A stretch of DNA of 64,000 bases from Sipunculus nudus. Lineage: Eukaryota > Annelida > Sipuncula > Golfingiida > Sipunculidae. The translations under genes were made by a program, and so were the position numbers. The stretch is from contig CM049306.1 of the NCBI GenBank assembly GCA_026874595.1, positions 44,580,019 to 44,644,018 of the forward strand, given 5' to 3'. Of the stretch, positions 60,497-64,000 are shown piece by piece. The notes under the pieces were generated by a model. That model searched no databases, was not told the origin of the DNA, and saw nothing but the letters and a program-made list of their open reading frames with translations. The first letter of the stretch is position 1; each line of letters opens with the position of its first letter.

Positions 60497-61132
60497 TGGA
60501 TTGGCGTGCGGTTCGTGGGAGTGGTTCAGATTGATGTGGTCTGGATTGGCGTGCGGTTCGTGGGAGTGGTTTAGACTGATGTGGTCTGGATTGGCGTGCG
60601 ATTCGTGGGAGTGGTTCAGACTGATGTGGTCTGGATTGGCGTGCGGTTCGTGGGAGTGGTTCAGACTGATGTGGTATTGATTGGCGTGCGGTTCGTGGGA
60701 GTGGTTCAGATTTATGTGGTCTGGATGGGCGTGCGGTTCGTGGGAGTGGTTCAGACTGATGTGGTCTGGATGGGCGTGCGGTTCGTGGGAGTGGTTCAGA
60801 TTGATGTGGTCTGGATGGGCGTGCGGTTCGTGGGAGTGGTTCAGACTGATGTGGTCTGGATTGGCGTGCGGTTCGTGGGAGTGGTTCAGACTGATGTGGT
60901 CTGGATGGGCGTGCGGTTCGTGGGAGTGGTTCAGATTGATGTGGTCTGGATTGGCGTGCGGTTCGTGGGAGTGGTTCAGACTGATGTGGTCTGGATGGGC
61001 GTGCGGTTCGTGGGAGTGGTTCAGATTGATGTGGTCTGGATTGGCGTGCGGTTCGTGGGAGTGGTTCAGACTGATGTGGTCTGGATGGGCGTGCGGTTCG
61101 TGGGAGTGGTTCAGATTGATGTGGTCTGGATG
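60497..61132. repeat. 45-bp minisatellite, about 14 units
   Basis: The unit contains GGCGTGCGGTTCGTGGGAGT then GGTTCAGATTGATGTGGTCTGGAT. Units differ at a few positions only (ATTGGC or ATGGGC; CAGACTG or CAGATTG). Units 9 to 14 alternate these variants, forming a 90-bp higher-order repeat. As 45 is divisible by three and the unit lacks stops in several frames, long open frames of more than 160 codons appear on both strands. The differences change amino acids in those frames, so coding is unlikely. Confidence 0.92.
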
Positions 61133-61259
61133 GGTGCGCAGGTTTATACAAAGCATGGTCTGCATGGACGCGGTCGTTTAACGAAAGCTCAAATTTTACA
61201 TATAATCTGAATTTTACTTTATTTCACTGTTTGATTGAAGAAAAACGCGTATATCGTGA

Positions 61260-61915
61260 CCGACGGGCGGGTGTATTTCGATGTACGGTATGTTTAGAAA
61301 ATTCTAGAAACTTGTAACCGAATATCCTGGTAGGTTAATAAAAAATCTCCTAGGATACCTGAAATGAGGTCACTGCAACCTTTATCCTCCGAGTTATGGG
61401 ACTTGTAAGTACCCCCTAAAAATAAATAAAAAAATATACAAAACATCCAGGATCTTTATAATTAATGCATGGATTGCCATGAAACTTGCCTTGAATATTT
61501 GCTATGACTAGTTTTGCTAGTTCCCGAAATCTGGTGAGGCCACCTGTTTTTTCTAGAATGATAACGATTTTTTTCTGTTTTTGAGACCATCACATGACAA
61601 CTGTTATGCCAGTTTCTCAGCTGTGGTTTCATCTAGTGTCTAAAAAACCCATTGTGTTAATTGATTATGATTGTTTTTTTCCAGTTCCTGAAGACTGGTG
61701 GCGCCACTTGTATTTTAGTCTATTTTATGTATTTTTTCCTTTATTTTGAGACTATCATATTCGCAACTGTGGTTTCATCTGTGACCTGAAATCATGTGTG
61801 TTAATTAAGGCCCCTGTATTTTTTTCTCCTTTTTTTAATGCATTTTTCTCTTTATTATGAGACTGCCAAATTATATTGATACTATCAGATTCGCAACTGT
61901 GGTTTCATGGTGTCA
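61260..61915. repeat. Diverged relative of the hairpin-element internal units
   Basis: Shares CTnnnACCTTTATCCTCCGAG, GTACCCCCTAAAAA, GACTGGTGGCGCCAC (61693 onward) and TTTTGAGAC with the units in 5435-6318. A further half-repeat carries GCAACTGTGGTTTCATC three times. Terminal hairpins are not visible. Confidence 0.55.
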
Positions 61916-61932
61916 TGAAACCTTACACTGAA

Positions 61933-62275
61933 AACCAAAAATGTGTTTGGGAACACATTTAAATGTGTACGAGACTTGTATCTGAGATGAGGCATTAAAA
62001 TGTGTACAGAAACACATTAATGTGTATGATAAATTTAATGTGTTTTGTAACACATCATAGATGTGTTTGGGAACACATATAAATGTGTTTGGAACACACA
62101 TAGACGTGTTTCGGAACACACACATGTGTTTGGAAACACATAGAGATGTGTTAGAGAGTTGTATCTGGGACGAGGCAATAAATGTGTACGGAAACACAGT
62201 AAATGTGTATGATAATATAAATGTGTTCTGAAACGCATTTGATGTGTTCTGAATGTGCTAAAATGTGTTCTGCAA
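61933..62275. repeat. Left array of TGTGTT/AACACA palindromes
   Basis: About twelve copies of a 20 to 30-base unit centred on TGTGTTTGGGAACACA or variants (TGTGTACAGAAACACA, TGTGTTTCGGAACACA). Each unit is itself an imperfect palindrome. The block GTATCTGnGAnGAGGCA occurs twice. It belongs to the TIR element at 61925-63762. Confidence 0.8.
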
Positions 62276-63535
62276 AAGTTCCAAATACATGTAGCTTGCC
62301 TGGTCTTGAGACTGGAATAAGTAAGAAATAAAAGTATCTAATCCATATAATTCAGCTGTATATTCACCTGTAACACAGAAAACAAATAACAAAAGCAGTT
62401 ACACAAATTTGAACCATTTATTATAATATTTTCACCGTATATTTATTCAGTTTATGAAAAAAATATATTATAGTCCTTGTCCTTATTGAATACAGAGACA
62501 CAGGTCTCTAATGATGTTTTTCTGTAGTATGCAGGCCAAGAATCTGAGAAAAACACCCCAGATTATAACTAAACCAAGTGATGCACTTACTATAATATAC
62601 AGAAATGGGGTATATATGCAGAGTGCAAGTTGCCGAAATGTCATAATATATGGTAAATATAAGTTCAATGAGTCTGGAGTAATTGTGCATTCATCTATGA
62701 TGTAGCTCTCTTAATTGGATCACCAGCAGTCTTGAGACAGCCTCATTTCGCTCCTCTTCTTGAAGAGCATAAAGACTTGGGTGGGCTTAAGTCCTATAAA
62801 ATAAGAAAACGAACGTATAAGAAATTAAAAAAACAAACCGGCATGAAACATTGTGCAGTTGTATATTAGCATTTACTACTCGGGTGGGGAGGGGGGGGGG
62901 GGCATATATGTAGCTAAGTCACCAACATAGCAAGAGTGTGGCTGTATAAAAGCACGCTGCGACTGTGACAACCTTATAGGGTTACAAACCTGACCCTGTT
63001 CTACAACAAGCTGCCTGCTGTCTTATCAGCAGTTGTTACATGTGCCCTGTACTGAGCGAAGCTTCATGAACTTTGTGCATGGCCCTGCATGCATATACAG
63101 TGAACAGTTGGAATTATATAAAAATAACGTCTTTGGTAATGTTAAGTTGTTAAGTACGACAAAAATATGTTATATACATGTATAATATAAATCTCCTTGC
63201 ACATTCCTTGTAAACTGCATGACTGTATACATATTATTTTAGGGGCAATGTCGCAGTCAGGCAGGCATGCAATGCAGGCATCATCATCTAAATCTGGATA
63301 ATTAACACTCAGTGCTCTTACTGACTGTACATATAATTAAGACATTCCACATATAGCCGATTTTGAAAAAAACAATACATTCTTAACTTACCTCAGACCT
63401 TGCAGCATGTACTCTGCCAGTTATGTCTACTGAGATGATGGGCCACCCGAACAAAGACCAGACTGTTTTTGAATTTGGCGGTTATGTATCACGTGACAAC
63501 CAACTCCCTCTTGGGGAAAGGCGCATACACATTAC

Positions 63536-63750
63536 ATGTGTTTTGAAACACATACTCAAACACAGTAGATGTGTTCCCAAACACATTTCCAAACACATTT
63601 TGGAAAACAGATGTGTTTGAGCGGAATAATGCGTTTGGTAACACGGTGAGTGTGTTCTGACTCAACGAAACACATTTAATGCCTCATACACAGCAAAATT
63701 TGATGTGTTTGAGTTCCGGAACGCGCTAAATGTGTTCCCGTACAAATTTT
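63536..63750. repeat. Right array of TGTGTT/AACACA palindromes
   Basis: About eight copies of the same palindromic unit as the left array, with ATGTGTTTTGAAACACAT near the start and AAATGTGTTCCCGTAC at the end. It sits directly inside the right terminal repeat. Confidence 0.8.
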
Positions 63751-63774
63751 TGATTTTCAGTGTATGTGTTTTAG

Positions 63775-64000
63775 GGCCCACCTTGAATAAGCAGATGCCC
63801 TATATCAATCACCCTGTCCGTCTGTCCGTCCGTTAGTCTCTCTGTATGTCCGGTTAATTTTTTACTTGATAATTAATAACTCAAATTTGGAATGACATAT
63901 GGATTTCAAACTTGACTTATATATTGCCTTAACGCATGAATTCTATTGATTTTGAAGGATAAGGAATGTCAAAAAGGTAACAATTATATTTAATAAAAAA
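63775..64000 (+). repeat. GTCCGTC-headed repeat fragment
   Basis: GCCCACCTTGAATAAGCAG leads into CTGTCCGTCTGTCCGTCCG, then AT-rich sequence to the window edge. The CCGTC head resembles that of the hairpin-ended family and of 22925-23375, but the copy is cut by the window. Confidence 0.45.

Larger units (their letters stand above)
61925..63762. mobile_element. TIR transposon with TA target and palindromic ends
   Basis: The left end CACTGAAAACCAAAAATGTG and the right end, on the other strand, CACTGAAAATCAAAAATTTG begin inverted repeats of about 38 bases with five or so mismatches. TA flanks both (61923-61924 and 63763-63764), as for Tc1/mariner-type insertion. Just inside both ends are arrays of TGTGTTTGGGAACACA-like palindromes. 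The interior (62300-63400) is AT-rich with short coding-like segments: plus strand about 63393-63525 and minus strand about 62802-62698. No transposase domain (DDE/D) was recognised. A poly-G run lies at about 62889-62902. Confidence 0.65.

Noticed and set aside
60476-61210. Long open frames on both strands (up to 229 codons) reading HPDHISLNHSHEPHA or VWIGVRFVGVVQ repeats
   Set aside because: They come from a 45-base tandem unit without stops; differences between units change the amino acids, several frames are open at once, and no signal or splice context supports a protein.
61933-63750. CRISPR array suggested by regular palindromic TGTGTT/AACACA units
   Set aside because: Units are degenerate, spacing is irregular, there are no unique spacers of constant length, and the DNA is clearly eukaryotic; the arrays lie inside transposon ends.

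Overview
The window is AT-rich, intron-rich metazoan DNA crowded with repeats. Small exons with GT-AG introns, a sortilin gene, PAN/apple-like secreted proteins and dense short transposons suggest a marine invertebrate. A lophotrochozoan, most likely a mollusc, is my inference from the repeat style and the secreted gene family; it has not been checked by any search.

Layout. (1) 258-9527, plus strand: the last nine coding exons of a sortilin-type VPS10 receptor, covering the end of the VPS10/10CC region, a transmembrane helix and a tail ending in a DxxLL sorting signal. (2) 9528-15928: 3' UTR, a degenerate minisatellite, a Harbinger-like MITE and non-coding sequence. (3) 15929-21769, plus strand: paralog A of a small secreted PAN-like protein. 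Paralog B lies on the minus strand at 38279-41199, so the two genes face each other across about 17 kb of repeats. (4) 41200-49680: a decayed GIY-YIG/reverse-transcriptase retroelement in two pieces, then a decayed multi-exon gene with a duplicated small exon. (5) 49682-57823: a hAT-like element split by an intact Ty3/Gypsy-type LTR retrotransposon (49897-57555). Its 1477-residue polyprotein has the order Gag-PR-INT-RT-RNaseH, with integrase before reverse transcriptase and a SCAN-like Gag. (6) 57824-64000: satellites, a 45-bp minisatellite and a TIR transposon with palindromic subterminal repeats.

How it fits together. Two host loci are clearly alive by sequence: sortilin (Golgi/endosome sorting receptor) and the paralogous secreted pair. 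The rest is mainly a record of transposition. It includes a hairpin-ended element nested in a poly-G MITE, a hAT-like element with a perfect 8-bp target duplication in an intron of paralog A, MITEs in introns of paralog B, and a very young LTR element (two LTRs of equal length with about six differences by eye). Exon boundaries come from reading splice sites and keeping frame; no transcript evidence was available.
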